A stretch of DNA of 64,000 nucleotides. It comes from Microbacterium sp. BR1 (GTDB lineage Bacteria > Actinomycetota > Actinomycetes > Actinomycetales > Microbacteriaceae). The stretch spans positions 62,001-126,000 of the forward strand of contig NZ_NMUN01000008.1 in the NCBI RefSeq assembly GCF_002812725.1, given 5' to 3'. Below, piece by piece: positions 42,363-50,384 of the stretch (position 1 is its first letter; every line of letters starts with the position of its first letter). The position numbers and the translations under genes are program-made. The notes beneath the pieces were generated by a model. That model was not told where the DNA came from. It saw only the letters and a program-made list of their open reading frames with translations, and did not search any database.

Positions 42363-43800
42363 GGGTGCGTCTCGTAGCTTGGTGTCAATTCCTGCGGGGT
42401 TCTCGTCGTCGTTGACGTAGGAGGGCCATCGTGGGATGACCAGTTGTTTCCGCCAAGAAGCAAAGAAGAGATCCCACGATGACCCAGAATCAGTCTGCCT
42501 TGACGACCCTGATCGCAGAAGTCCTCGCCGATCCTGACCTCGCCCATTCCGACGTGTTCCGTCGGATGCTGCAGGCGGGGCTGCAGGACCTTGTTGACGC
42601 GGAAGCGACCGCGAAGATCGGCGCGGCCCGTTACGAACGCACGGCGGAGCGCACCACGCGTCGCAACGGTGCTCGCGCGAAGACGCTCGCCACGCCCGCG
42701 GGGGAGGTCGACATTCAGATTCCGAAGCTGCGGGAGGGGTCGTTCTTCCCGAGCCTGCTCAGCCCACGCCGCCGTGTCGACAAGGCGCTCTACGCGGTGA
42801 TCTGCCAGGCCTGGATCGACGGAGTCTCCACCCGCAAGGTCGACCAGCTCGTCCGCGCGCTGGGCAACGACACCGGCATCAGCCGGTCCACCGTCTCCCG
42901 CATCTGCTCCGAGATCGATGAGGTGGTGCACGAGTTTCTGCACCGCCGGCTCGATCACACCTGGTTCCCGTACCTGTTCCTGGACGCCACCTACCTCGAC
43001 GTGCGCCACCGTGGCCGGGTTCTCTCCCAAGCCCTCATCGTCGCGACCGGGGTCAGCGGCGACGGCCGTCGGGAGATCCTCGGGATGGCTCTCGGCGACG
43101 CGGAGACGACGGACTTCTGGACCGAGTTCCTCCGCTCCCTCCGCGACCGCGGTCTGAAAGTCTCCACCGACACAGACCCGCTCGGCGTGACCCTCGTCAC
43201 GTCCGACGCTCACGCCGGCATCAAAGCCGCCGTCAAAGCGATCCTCCCCGGATCGGGCTGGCAGAGATGCCGCGTCCACTTCGCTCGTAACGTCACCCAG
43301 AAGCTCGGATCGGCACGCTCCAAGCCCGTCAACGCGCTGATCTCGACGATCTTCGCGCAGACCACCCCCGAGGCCGTGATCGCCCAGTATCACCAGGTCT
43401 CCACGTCCCTCCGCGGGTCGTTCCCGGAGATCGCAGACATGCTCAATGCTGCCGAAGCAGACCTCACCGGATTCGCGCCGCTCCCGCGTGAGCATTGGCA
43501 GAAGGTCTGGTCCAACAACCCGATCGAGCGCCTCAACCGTGAGATCAAACGCCGCGCCGACGTCGTGCAGATCTTCCCCGACCGCGACTCCGTCACCCGC
43601 CTCATCGGCGCCGTCCTGCAGGAGCAGCACGAGGAATGGCAATACGGTGAACGCCGCTACCTCTCCGACATCTCCATGCGCAAACTCGTCCACACACTCC
43701 AAGACCACGCCGAGCCTGAGCGCCCCGACCTGTTCCTCACCGCCTGACCCTCACCCATCAAGGAAGCAGCCGGATTGACACCACAACACGGGACTTGACC
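42363..43800 (+). mobile_element. IS256-family insertion sequence, copy 1 (1438 bp, complete)
   Basis: The element runs from GGGTGCGTCTCGTAGC to CGGGACTTGACC and holds one transposase gene. The ends are imperfect inverted repeats sharing TGGTGTCAAT (left end reads TTGGTGTCAATTCC, right end complement GTGGTGTCAATCCGG). The 8-bp target duplication TACTGCAA lies at 42355-42362 and 43801-43808. Copy 2 at 52021-53458 has the same length and ends in opposite orientation. The presence of intact duplications shows a simple insertion with no later rearrangement. Confidence 0.93.
42479..43747 (+). CDS. IS256-family transposase (copy 1)
   Basis: A 422-residue mutator-type transposase. The N-terminal part (about 1-150) is DNA-binding, and the catalytic DDE domain follows. 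FLDATYLDVRHRGRVLSQAL contains the first Asp, LVTSDAHAGIKAAVKAILPG holds the second Asp with the family His, and the late Glu lies in NNPIERLNREIKRRADVVQI, as in IS256 enzymes. It is full length and in frame, so the element should be active. The protein is identical to that of copy 2. Confidence 0.95.
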   Translation: MTQNQSALTTLIAEVLADPDLAHSDVFRRMLQAGLQDLVDAEATAKIGAARYERTAERTTRRNGARAKTLATPAGEVDIQIPKLREGSFFPSLLSPRRRVDKALYAVICQAWIDGVSTRKVDQLVRALGNDTGISRSTVSRICSEIDEVVHEFLHRRLDHTWFPYLFLDATYLDVRHRGRVLSQALIVATGVSGDGRREILGMALGDAETTDFWTEFLRSLRDRGLKVSTDTDPLGVTLVTSDAHAGIKAAVKAILPGSGWQRCRVHFARNVTQKLGSARSKPVNALISTIFAQTTPEAVIAQYHQVSTSLRGSFPEIADMLNAAEADLTGFAPLPREHWQKVWSNNPIERLNREIKRRADVVQIFPDRDSVTRLIGAVLQEQHEEWQYGERRYLSDISMRKLVHTLQDHAEPERPDLFLTA

Positions 43801-43808
43801 TACTGCAA

Positions 43809-44064
43809 CGGCCCAGAAACCGACTGAGTACCCGACGGTGTGCGCAACATTCAGTCAGCACCGCGTTCAGAGGGTTGCCCCCGATCGTCGAGGATTAGAC
43901 AACCTCATCGACGATGTCCTCGGAGCGGAAACAATCGGGATCCCTGGTCATGTCTTCGCTGGAACAGCCGAGCTCCGGCGCTTCTTGAGAGGACGGTCGT
44001 GAACTAGACGGCGCCTAACGGAGTCATGGACTGCAGAACTAGCGGACCACCGTGGCAACAATTC
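43809..44064. other. Non-coding or decayed stretch between IS copy 1 and the first att-like repeat
   Basis: I see no recognisable gene here. One plus-strand frame stays open from before the insertion duplication to a TGA at about 44000, ending DDVLGAETIGIPGHVFAGTA and then ELRRFLRGRS. It may be the 3' tail of a lost gene, because the frame also continues into the flank left of the IS when one duplication copy is removed. No family matches from memory. Confidence 0.3.
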
Positions 44065-44083
44065 AACCGCAACGAACGAAACT

Positions 44084-44125
44084 GAGGCCGGCCCCAGCTG
44101 ATCGAATCAGACTGAAACCGGCCTC
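44084..44125 (-). terminator. tRNA terminator hairpin within repeat A
   Basis: GAGGCCGG (44084-44091) and CCGGCCTC (44118-44125) pair across a loop of about 26 nt. It lies just downstream of the tRNA 3' end on the minus strand; the same hairpin is at 53776-53817. Confidence 0.6.
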
Positions 44126-44129
44126 AAAG

Positions 44130-44156
44130 TGGCGGTGACGGTGGGATTTGAACCCA
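44130..44156 (-). tRNA. 3' fragment of a tRNA gene (probably tRNA-Ser), not functional
   Basis: On the minus strand the sequence reads TGGGTTCAAATCCCACCG and then TCACCGCCA: the T-arm with its GTTCAAAT loop, the acceptor strand CGTCACC, discriminator G and encoded CCA. Actinobacterial tRNA-Ser genes end very similarly. Only the last 27 nt are here; beyond them the sequence leaves the tRNA, so this is an attachment-site remnant rather than a gene. Confidence 0.65.
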
Positions 44157-44157
44157 A

Positions 44158-44445
44158 AAAGCCCCGCTGAAGCCCAGTTCAGTTCGATCAGAAAACCGCG
44201 GATTCATGCGGTTCCAAGCCTGATGTGGTCTGTGTTCGGCCCCTTTCGATCCGTCTCGTTCGCGTTCAGATGTGGGCACCGTATGGGCACGAAGCCGGGG
44301 CGCGCGCATGGCGTGCACGAGGACATGCGCGAAGACAACAAGCGTCCAGGACCGCAATCTAGCGGAGAGAGCCGTGTGTGCACTAGTCGGGCAATCCGGG
44401 CTTGATGAGCGCCGTCGTCCGGCACTCAAGTCCCGGATACACCTG
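44158..44445. other. Gene-poor end of the first island
   Basis: No gene is recognisable. The repeated segments ATGTGGGCACC and TATGGGCACG near 44270-44290 resemble the sequence next to repeat B (GTGGGCACGG on the minus strand), as if both were island-end sequence. All long frames here are GC-driven. Confidence 0.35.
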
Positions 44446-45288
44446 TCACCGCACGACGACGGTTGCGGTCGCTAGCCGGTTGAGAACCTGCTGGCTGGTG
44501 GATCCGAGGATGAACCGGGCGATCGGACCACGGCCGTGTGAGCCGATGACCGCGAGCCGCGCGGTCATCGCGAGCCGGTTGATCACCGCATCCGGGCTGT
44601 AGCTACTCTCGACGACACTGCGGACGACCAGATCGGGGTAGAGCTGCGCAAGGCCGGCAAGCGATATCGCCAGCGACTCCTCCGTGACGATCTGCATGTT
44701 GCGCAGGTACTCATCGGGATACGTTCGCATCCCGAGCGGGATAGCGACGGGCGACCAGGTGCTCACCGCGATAAGCGGCTCACCGGAACGCTCCGCCTCG
44801 GCCGCCGCGAACGCGATCGCAGCTTCCGATACCGCCGATCCATCCGCTCCGACGACCACGCCCTCGCGTGCCGCCATATCGAGGTCAGGTACGACGACGA
44901 CCGGGCAGTGCGCGCCCGCGGTGATGCGGATCCCGTGCGGCCCGCGAGCAGGACCCGAATCGGGGCCCCGGTAGTCACTACCGATGACCAGAAGGGCCGC
45001 TCCCGTCGAGGCCTCGATGAGCTGTTCAACGGGATTGCCCCGACCCACGCGCGTCTCGACGGGCACTCCTCGCTCGCGAACGCGCTCGGCTTCTCGATCG
45101 AGCAGGTGCTGCGTGAGCTTGAGCGCCTCGTCGATCACTCGATCCTCGCCGACGACCCCGACAGCGCCTCCGACAATGGAAACGAGTTCTACCGCGTCGC
45201 CCCGTCCGGCGGCTCGATCGGTGGCCCAGTCGACGGCCCTCCGCGACGCGGCCGCATCCGTCACACCGACAACTACTCTTTCGCGCAC
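44446..45288 (-). CDS. Universal stress protein with two USP domains
   Basis: A 280-residue tandem USP. Domain 1 starts MRERVVVGVTDAAASRRAVD and ends near LLVIGSDYRGPDSG and PVVVVPD. Domain 2 starts GVVVGADGSAVSEAAIAFAA and ends with the ATP-binding Gly motif LAVIGSHGRGPIARFILGST followed by SQQVLNRL and TVVVR. Domain 2 keeps the G-2x-G-9x-G(S/T) pattern, domain 1 only partly, so ATP probably binds one half. The GTG start at 45288 follows GAGGAGTGCGAA. It is divergent from the P-type ATPase gene; the shared gap has two DosR-like boxes. In Mycobacterium tuberculosis a USP gene and ctpF are neighbours in the DosR regulon. Confidence 0.9.
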   Translation of the reverse strand: MRERVVVGVTDAAASRRAVDWATDRAAGRGDAVELVSIVGGAVGVVGEDRVIDEALKLTQHLLDREAERVRERGVPVETRVGRGNPVEQLIEASTGAALLVIGSDYRGPDSGPARGPHGIRITAGAHCPVVVVPDLDMAAREGVVVGADGSAVSEAAIAFAAAEAERSGEPLIAVSTWSPVAIPLGMRTYPDEYLRNMQIVTEESLAISLAGLAQLYPDLVVRSVVESSYSPDAVINRLAMTARLAVIGSHGRGPIARFILGSTSQQVLNRLATATVVVR

Positions 45289-45375
45289 TTCGCACTCCTC
45301 TGCTCGAGGCGACGCTGTGGCGGTCGCCGCTCTGCTTCCACCTCCGACTATTCCCGATCACGGTGGGCGCGCGCC

Positions 45376-45432
45376 AGGACATAGGTCCCGCCCCCTCCTC
45401 GGCGGGCACAGAGGGACCATGTGCCCTATCGG
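45376..45432. promoter_or_regulatory. Two DosR/DevR-like boxes between the USP and P-type ATPase genes
   Basis: Box 1 (45376-45389) reads GGGACCTATGTCCT on the minus strand, matching GGGACTWWAGTCCC at 11 of 14. Box 2 (45413-45426) reads GGGACCATGTGCCC, 10 of 14, and continues CTATCGG as in known dormancy promoters. Their centres are 37 bp apart. They are placed to serve both divergent genes. Confidence 0.55.
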
Positions 45433-45522
45433 TCTCGCTCGCGGTGGCGCACTGTGGGAGTACAGCGGCGAGCGATTTGTGTTGCTTCGCCGAGTTCTGA
45501 GAGACGACAGGTATTGGGCGTT

Positions 45523-48354
45523 ATGACTGCAGCGAACTCCGGCGAATCTCTCCAGCCCGGCCTGCCATCCGGGCGCCCGCCGGAAGACCTCACGCACCAC
45601 CCGGGCGCCTCGTCGGGGTCACCGAGCAAGCCGCATGCGCACCACGCCACCGATGTCCTCGAGGGGCTCGACACGAGCCGCTCGGGGCTGCGGTCGAGCG
45701 ACGTTGATCGGCGTCACGCGCACTTCGGTCCGAACAGCTTTCCCGAGCCAACGCGAACGCACCCCATCGTGCGTTTCCTCGCACAGTTCAACAACGCCAT
45801 CATCTACGTGCTCCTCGCGGCGGCCGTCATCAAGCTCGCCTACAGCGACTACATCGACGCGTCCGTGATCCTCGCTGTCGCGATCATCAACGCCATCATC
45901 GGCTTCGTTCAGGAGGGGCAGGCAGAGAAGGCGTTGCTCGGCATCCGGCGCATGCTCTCGCCGCAGGCGACGGTACGACGGGACGGCGGGTGGCACGACG
46001 TCGAAGCCGCCACGCTCGTGCCGGGCGACATCATCAGGGTGGGCGCCGGCGACCGCTCACCCGCCGATGCGAGGCTCGTCGAAGCACGCGACGTGCGCGC
46101 CGACGAGGCGGCATTGACCGGCGAGGCGGTGCCCTCCGACAAGCACACGGATCCGGTCGTGCGCGATGCCCCCGTCGGCGACCGCGACAACATGCTGCAC
46201 GCGGGCTCGGTCGTGGTCGGCGGGCGGGCCGTCGCGGTCGTGACGGCCACGGGCACGCGCACAGAGCTCGGTCGCATTCAGCAGCTGGTGCGCGACGTCG
46301 AGCAGACCGACACTCCACTCATCCGCTCGATCAACCAGCTCGGACGCCAGATCACGGCGATCGTGCTCGCGCTGATGGTCATCATGGTTGTGTTGGGGTT
46401 CGTCCTGCACGGCGACCCGTTCGACACCCTCATCTCTTCTGCGATCGCCTTCGCCGTGGCCGCCGTCCCCGAAGGACTGCCCGCCGTCGTCACCATCACG
46501 CTGGCGCTCGGCGTGCGACAGATGGCCGCTCAGCGCGCGATCACACGCCGACTCGCTGCCGTCGAAACCCTGGGGTCAGTCACCGTCATTTGTTCGGACA
46601 AGACGGGAACCCTGACGAAGAACGAGATGACCGTGCGGGCAGCGGCGACCCCGAACCGCCGCTACACGGTCACGGGCGAAGGCTATGACCCCGAGGGCAC
46701 AGTGCTCGCGGAGGACACCGCCGACGAGTCGGGCCCGGACCATCCGCACTCGGACGATCTCGCCGAGATGGCCACGATTCTCGCGCTCTGCAATGACGCT
46801 CGCCTCGATCGCGCCGAGACGGGCGAGTGGCGGGTCGTCGGCGATCCCACCGAGGGCGCCCTGGTGAGCTTCGGGCGCAAGGCGAACGTCGAGCTGACGT
46901 CCTTCACGCGTGTCGACGAGATCCCCTTCGACGCCGACGTCAAGTACATGGCTACCCTCGACAGGTCGGCTACCGGCGAGCAGTTCGTCTCGGTCAAGGG
47001 TGCGCCCGACCGAGTGATCGCGCTCTGCGCCTTTCAGCGCGCCAGCGACGGGGGTCAGACTCCACTCGATCCCGATGCGTGGCAAGCGCTCATCGACGAC
47101 TACAGCGCCCGGGGCATGCGCGTCCTCGCTGCGGCGCGCCGCGACCTGCCGACGAATGCCGTGACCGTCGAGCCCGGCGACCTTCGCGAACTCGTCATGC
47201 TGGGCGTCGTCGCCATCGCCGACCCGCCTCGCCCCGAGGCGACCGCAGCAATCGCTAAGTGCCAGGATGCCGGCATCCGCGTGAAGATGATCACGGGCGA
47301 TCATGCGCTCACAGCCCACGCCATCGCGGCCGAGATGGGACTGACTGACGCCGATGCGAGCGTTCTGACCGGCGCGGACGTAGATGGCCTCGACGACGCC
47401 CAGCTGGAGGATGTCGTCACCGATGTCGATGTTTACGCGCGCACGAGTCCCGAACACAAACTCCGCATCGTCGAAGCCCTCCAGTCGCGCGGCGGTGTCG
47501 TCGCGATGACCGGTGACGGCGTCAACGACGCCCCGGCGCTCACCCGCGCCGATGTCGGGGTCGCGATGGGCATGAAGGGAACCGAGGCGGCGAAGGATGC
47601 GTCCGATGTCGTTCTCGCCGACGACAACTTCGCCACGATCGAGCGGGCCGTCAGCGAGGGCCGGCGCGTGTACGACAACCTGCAGAAGTCGGTCGTCTTC
47701 ATCCTCGCGACGACGCTCGGCCAGGCTCTCGTCGTCTTCACCGCCGTCGTCATCGGCTTTGCGGACCCCCTGCAGCCCACGCAGATTCTCTGGGTGAACC
47801 TCGTCACCGCTATCACCCTGTCGCTCGCATTCGCCCATGAACCCGTCGAGCCGGGAACGATGACGCGCCGCCCACGACCGCCCGCCGAGTCGATCCTCTC
47901 GCGCAAGCTCTTCCTTCTGGCAGGCATGGGTGTTGTGGTCGCCGCGGCGACCACAACCGCCTTCTTCGCCGAGCTCAACAGGAGCGGGGATCTGGACATC
48001 GCACGGACCGCGGCGGTGACCGTGCTGGTCGTCGGTCAGGTCGCGGTTCTGTTCAACGTCCGTCTGCTACACGGTTCGAGCTTCACCCGTCGCGTTTTCA
48101 CCGGCAATCGCGTGATCTGGATCTCTATCGCCTCGCTTGCCGTCCTGCAGGCGGCGTACACCTACTTGCCTCCCTTCCAGCTGTGGTTCGGGTCGGTGCC
48201 CCTCGGTGCCGCGCACTGGACGACCGCGTTCGCCTACGGCCTCGCCGTCTTCCTGGTCATCGAGGCGATCAAGGCGATCGGTCGTCGTGCCGCGCCCGAC
48301 GGGTGGCGGCGCGCCGATCCGTCCGGTCAAGGAATCGGCGTAGTTCACGGCTAA
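45523..48354 (+). CDS. Cation-transporting P-type ATPase (P2-type, CtpF-like)
   Basis: A 943-residue P-type ATPase. The N-terminal cation-ATPase domain (about 40-110) has ATDVLEGLDTSRSGL and FGPNSFPEPTRTHPI. Key motifs are LTGEAVP (actuator loop), PEGLPAVVT in membrane helix 4, the phosphorylation site CSDKTGTLTKNEMT, VKGAPDRVI in the ATP-binding domain and MTGDGVNDAPAL. Ten membrane helices are expected. The PEGL motif and overall layout are those of P2-type Ca2+/Mg2+/Na+-like pumps, closest to the CtpF group. I use the ATG at 45523; the frame opens earlier without homology. It shares DosR-like boxes with the USP gene. Confidence 0.9.
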   Translation: MTAANSGESLQPGLPSGRPPEDLTHHPGASSGSPSKPHAHHATDVLEGLDTSRSGLRSSDVDRRHAHFGPNSFPEPTRTHPIVRFLAQFNNAIIYVLLAAAVIKLAYSDYIDASVILAVAIINAIIGFVQEGQAEKALLGIRRMLSPQATVRRDGGWHDVEAATLVPGDIIRVGAGDRSPADARLVEARDVRADEAALTGEAVPSDKHTDPVVRDAPVGDRDNMLHAGSVVVGGRAVAVVTATGTRTELGRIQQLVRDVEQTDTPLIRSINQLGRQITAIVLALMVIMVVLGFVLHGDPFDTLISSAIAFAVAAVPEGLPAVVTITLALGVRQMAAQRAITRRLAAVETLGSVTVICSDKTGTLTKNEMTVRAAATPNRRYTVTGEGYDPEGTVLAEDTADESGPDHPHSDDLAEMATILALCNDARLDRAETGEWRVVGDPTEGALVSFGRKANVELTSFTRVDEIPFDADVKYMATLDRSATGEQFVSVKGAPDRVIALCAFQRASDGGQTPLDPDAWQALIDDYSARGMRVLAAARRDLPTNAVTVEPGDLRELVMLGVVAIADPPRPEATAAIAKCQDAGIRVKMITGDHALTAHAIAAEMGLTDADASVLTGADVDGLDDAQLEDVVTDVDVYARTSPEHKLRIVEALQSRGGVVAMTGDGVNDAPALTRADVGVAMGMKGTEAAKDASDVVLADDNFATIERAVSEGRRVYDNLQKSVVFILATTLGQALVVFTAVVIGFADPLQPTQILWVNLVTAITLSLAFAHEPVEPGTMTRRPRPPAESILSRKLFLLAGMGVVVAAATTTAFFAELNRSGDLDIARTAAVTVLVVGQVAVLFNVRLLHGSSFTRRVFTGNRVIWISIASLAVLQAAYTYLPPFQLWFGSVPLGAAHWTTAFAYGLAVFLVIEAIKAIGRRAAPDGWRRADPSGQGIGVVHG

Positions 48355-48620
48355 CCGACACCCAGGGCACCCTCCTCGCACTCACCGGATCTTCGTCCGC
48401 ATTGACCTGAAAGATCCTGGTAGCAGCGGCGCCTTGGCTTCTGGGATGCGTGAATCGCTTTCGACGTGAGCATCACGACGCTGTCGAAGATTTGGCCGTT
48501 GTCGGCCTTCCACCGCGACGGTAGCCGGGTCAACCTCGGCCTCGTCGCCAAACCGGACGACGTCGTCCCGCTGCGTCCCGCGCGGGTAGTCCATGCCGCC
48601 ACGCCACAGAGCGAATCACG
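48355..48620. other. Intergenic stretch between the P-type ATPase and DedA genes
   Basis: The two genes converge here. I see no supported gene. Several GC-driven frames cross it on both strands, none with a ribosome-binding site and recognisable fold. No clear terminator was found. Confidence 0.3.
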
Positions 48621-49325
48621 TCAGAAGGAGTCGTCCGGCATCTCGTCGATCGCGGCCGCATCGGCTCGAGCCCGTCTGCTGCGGGGCCTGGTCGCTTCTC
48701 GGATGCGCCGCACGATGAGGACTGCCACCCCGAGTGCGAGCGCGGTGTAGACGACGTAGTCAAGATATGACAGGTAGCCCTCGAGCCGTTCGTGTTGGGT
48801 CCCGAGCGCGGCACCCACCCCGATGAGCAGCGAGTTCCATGCGCCGCTGCCGACGATTGTGTAGATGCTGAACCGGACGAGGTTCATGTGAGATGCGCCC
48901 GCGGGGAGTGAAATCAGGCTTCGAACTCCCGGGACCAGCCTGCCGACGAGGACCGTCCAACTGCCACTGCGCAGGAACCAGTGCGCTCCGCGATCGAGGT
49001 CTGACCTACTCACGAGCTTCGTCGCCGCGAGAACGGTGACTGCGCGTTCCATACCGATGGCGTAGCCGACCCCGTACAGCAGCAGTGCCCCGATCCACGA
49101 TGCGAGCGTGCTCCAGAAGATGAGCCATCCCAGGTTGAGGTCGCCGCTCTGGCTGAGGTACCCAGCGAACGGCAAGATGACTTCGCTGGGGATCGGGGGG
49201 ATGAGAACCTCGATGAAGACCAGCACCCCGACCCCGAAGTCCCCGAACGCTGTTAAGACATCCGCGGCGAAGCCGGTCAGGCCGGTGAAACCGTGATCAG
49301 TCGCGGAGCTCGCAGCGGCGCTCAT
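48621..49325 (-). CDS. DedA-family membrane protein
   Basis: A 234-residue protein with four to five membrane segments. The DedA/SNARE-associated pattern is IEVLIPPIPSEVILPFAGYL (re-entrant loop with the acidic residue), LLLYGVGYAIGM, and the Arg-containing GRLVPGVRSLISLPAGASHM. DedA proteins are lipid scramblases or proton-coupled transporters important for envelope stress and lipid carrier recycling. It is the last gene of a three-gene minus-strand set after the two CNNM proteins (39 bp gap). The C-terminal tail is basic and then acidic. Confidence 0.9.
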   Translation of the reverse strand: MSAAASSATDHGFTGLTGFAADVLTAFGDFGVGVLVFIEVLIPPIPSEVILPFAGYLSQSGDLNLGWLIFWSTLASWIGALLLYGVGYAIGMERAVTVLAATKLVSRSDLDRGAHWFLRSGSWTVLVGRLVPGVRSLISLPAGASHMNLVRFSIYTIVGSGAWNSLLIGVGAALGTQHERLEGYLSYLDYVVYTALALGVAVLIVRRIREATRPRSRRARADAAAIDEMPDDSF

Positions 49326-49364
49326 TCAGCCGACCTCCCGCTGTTGGCCGTGAACTTCGGATGG

Positions 49365-50384
49365 TCATGAAACGGTGGACAGTTCCGCTGGTCCCGGCAG
49401 CACTTCGCGCAGCAGGTCATCCATCGTGACGATGCCGAGGAGCGTGCCGCCGTCCACCACGGTCGCGAGCTGCACACGTCCGTACCTCATTCGCGCCAGC
49501 GTGTCGTACGCGGATGCATCGGGAGTGGTGACGAGGGCGTCCCGAGCGATATCGGCGGCAGGTGTTGCCAGGTCGATCGCCAAAGTGTCACGGACGTGTG
49601 CCACACGGGATCCCGCGCCCGTTCCGACGAGGATGCGAAGGTGGCCGGATGAAGCCGCTACCTCCTGAATGTCGGCCGCGGGCGCGGTCGCCGGCACCGA
49701 GGTCGGCACCCTGTCGGTGCGGACGATGTCGCCCACGGCGAGTGTGCCGAGCGCGATCGCCCGCGCAATGGGTGCCGAGAACTGCACGTCCAGCGTCCCG
49801 GCGGCACGCGAATGGGCCACGAGTTCACGGATGGTGTCCGCATCCTGTCCGCCCGCGGCCGCTTTCTCGACCGGCTCGACACCCCACGCCCGGACGAGGC
49901 GGTTGGCGATCTGGTTGATCCACAGGAGGAACGTCCGCAGCGGCCAGGTGAATGCCCGCGCCGCGATACCGGTCGCCTTCGCAGCCGTTTCCGGATGCGC
50001 GATCGCCCACGACTTCGGGGCCATCTCACCGATGACCAGGTGCAGGAAGGTGACGACGATGAGGGCGAGCATGAAGGCGATGACACCCGAGAGAACATCG
50101 GGCAGACCCCACTGTTCGAGCACGGGCGCGAGCGCGTAGTCGATAGCGGGCTTCGTGATGGCGCCGAGCAGGAAGGTGCAGGCGGTGATGCCCAACTGGG
50201 CGAAGGCGAGCATGACGGTCAGCTCGTTCATCCCGCGGAGAGCCGCTCGCGCCGACGCGCTGTGGTCGGCCTCTTGCTCGAGTCGGTGTCGGCGTGCGGC
50301 GAGCAGCGCGAACTCGACGATGACGAAGAACGCGCTCGCCAGGATGAGTGCGGTCGTGATGATCGTGACCACCCACCAGCTCAT
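49365..50384 (-). CDS. CNNM/CBS-domain transporter (hemolysin-related), short form
   Basis: A 339-residue protein. The CNNM/DUF21 membrane domain (about 1-170) has FFVIVEFALLAARRHRLEQE, AQLGITACTFLLGAITKPAI and VIGEMAPKSWAIAHPE, the Glu-Met-x-Pro-Lys segment that contributes to the ion site. Two CBS repeats follow, the second ending DDLLREVLPG. CNNM/CorC proteins export Mg2+ or Co2+. It lacks the C-terminal CorC-HlyC domain present in its neighbour. The genes overlap by ATGA (50381-50384), so the products may act as a heteromer. Confidence 0.88.
   Translation of the reverse strand: MSWWVVTIITTALILASAFFVIVEFALLAARRHRLEQEADHSASARAALRGMNELTVMLAFAQLGITACTFLLGAITKPAIDYALAPVLEQWGLPDVLSGVIAFMLALIVVTFLHLVIGEMAPKSWAIAHPETAAKATGIAARAFTWPLRTFLLWINQIANRLVRAWGVEPVEKAAAGGQDADTIRELVAHSRAAGTLDVQFSAPIARAIALGTLAVGDIVRTDRVPTSVPATAPAADIQEVAASSGHLRILVGTGAGSRVAHVRDTLAIDLATPAADIARDALVTTPDASAYDTLARMRYGRVQLATVVDGGTLLGIVTMDDLLREVLPGPAELSTVS

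Larger units (their letters stand above)
44065..44157. repeat. 93-bp direct repeat, copy A: tRNA 3' end plus terminator (att-like)
   Basis: 91 of 93 bp match copy B at 53757-53849; the two changes are adjacent, inside AACGAACGAAACTG here versus AACGAACAGAACTG there. The repeat contains, on the minus strand, the last 27 nt of a tRNA gene (44130-44156) and its hairpin terminator (44084-44125). Flanks of the two copies are unrelated. This is the pattern left by site-specific integration into the 3' end of a tRNA gene. No integrase remains between the copies. Confidence 0.8.

Noticed and set aside
48355..48620. Frames of 70-95 codons on both strands between the ATPase and DedA genes
   Set aside because: No ribosome-binding site, no recognisable fold and Arg/Ser-rich composition.
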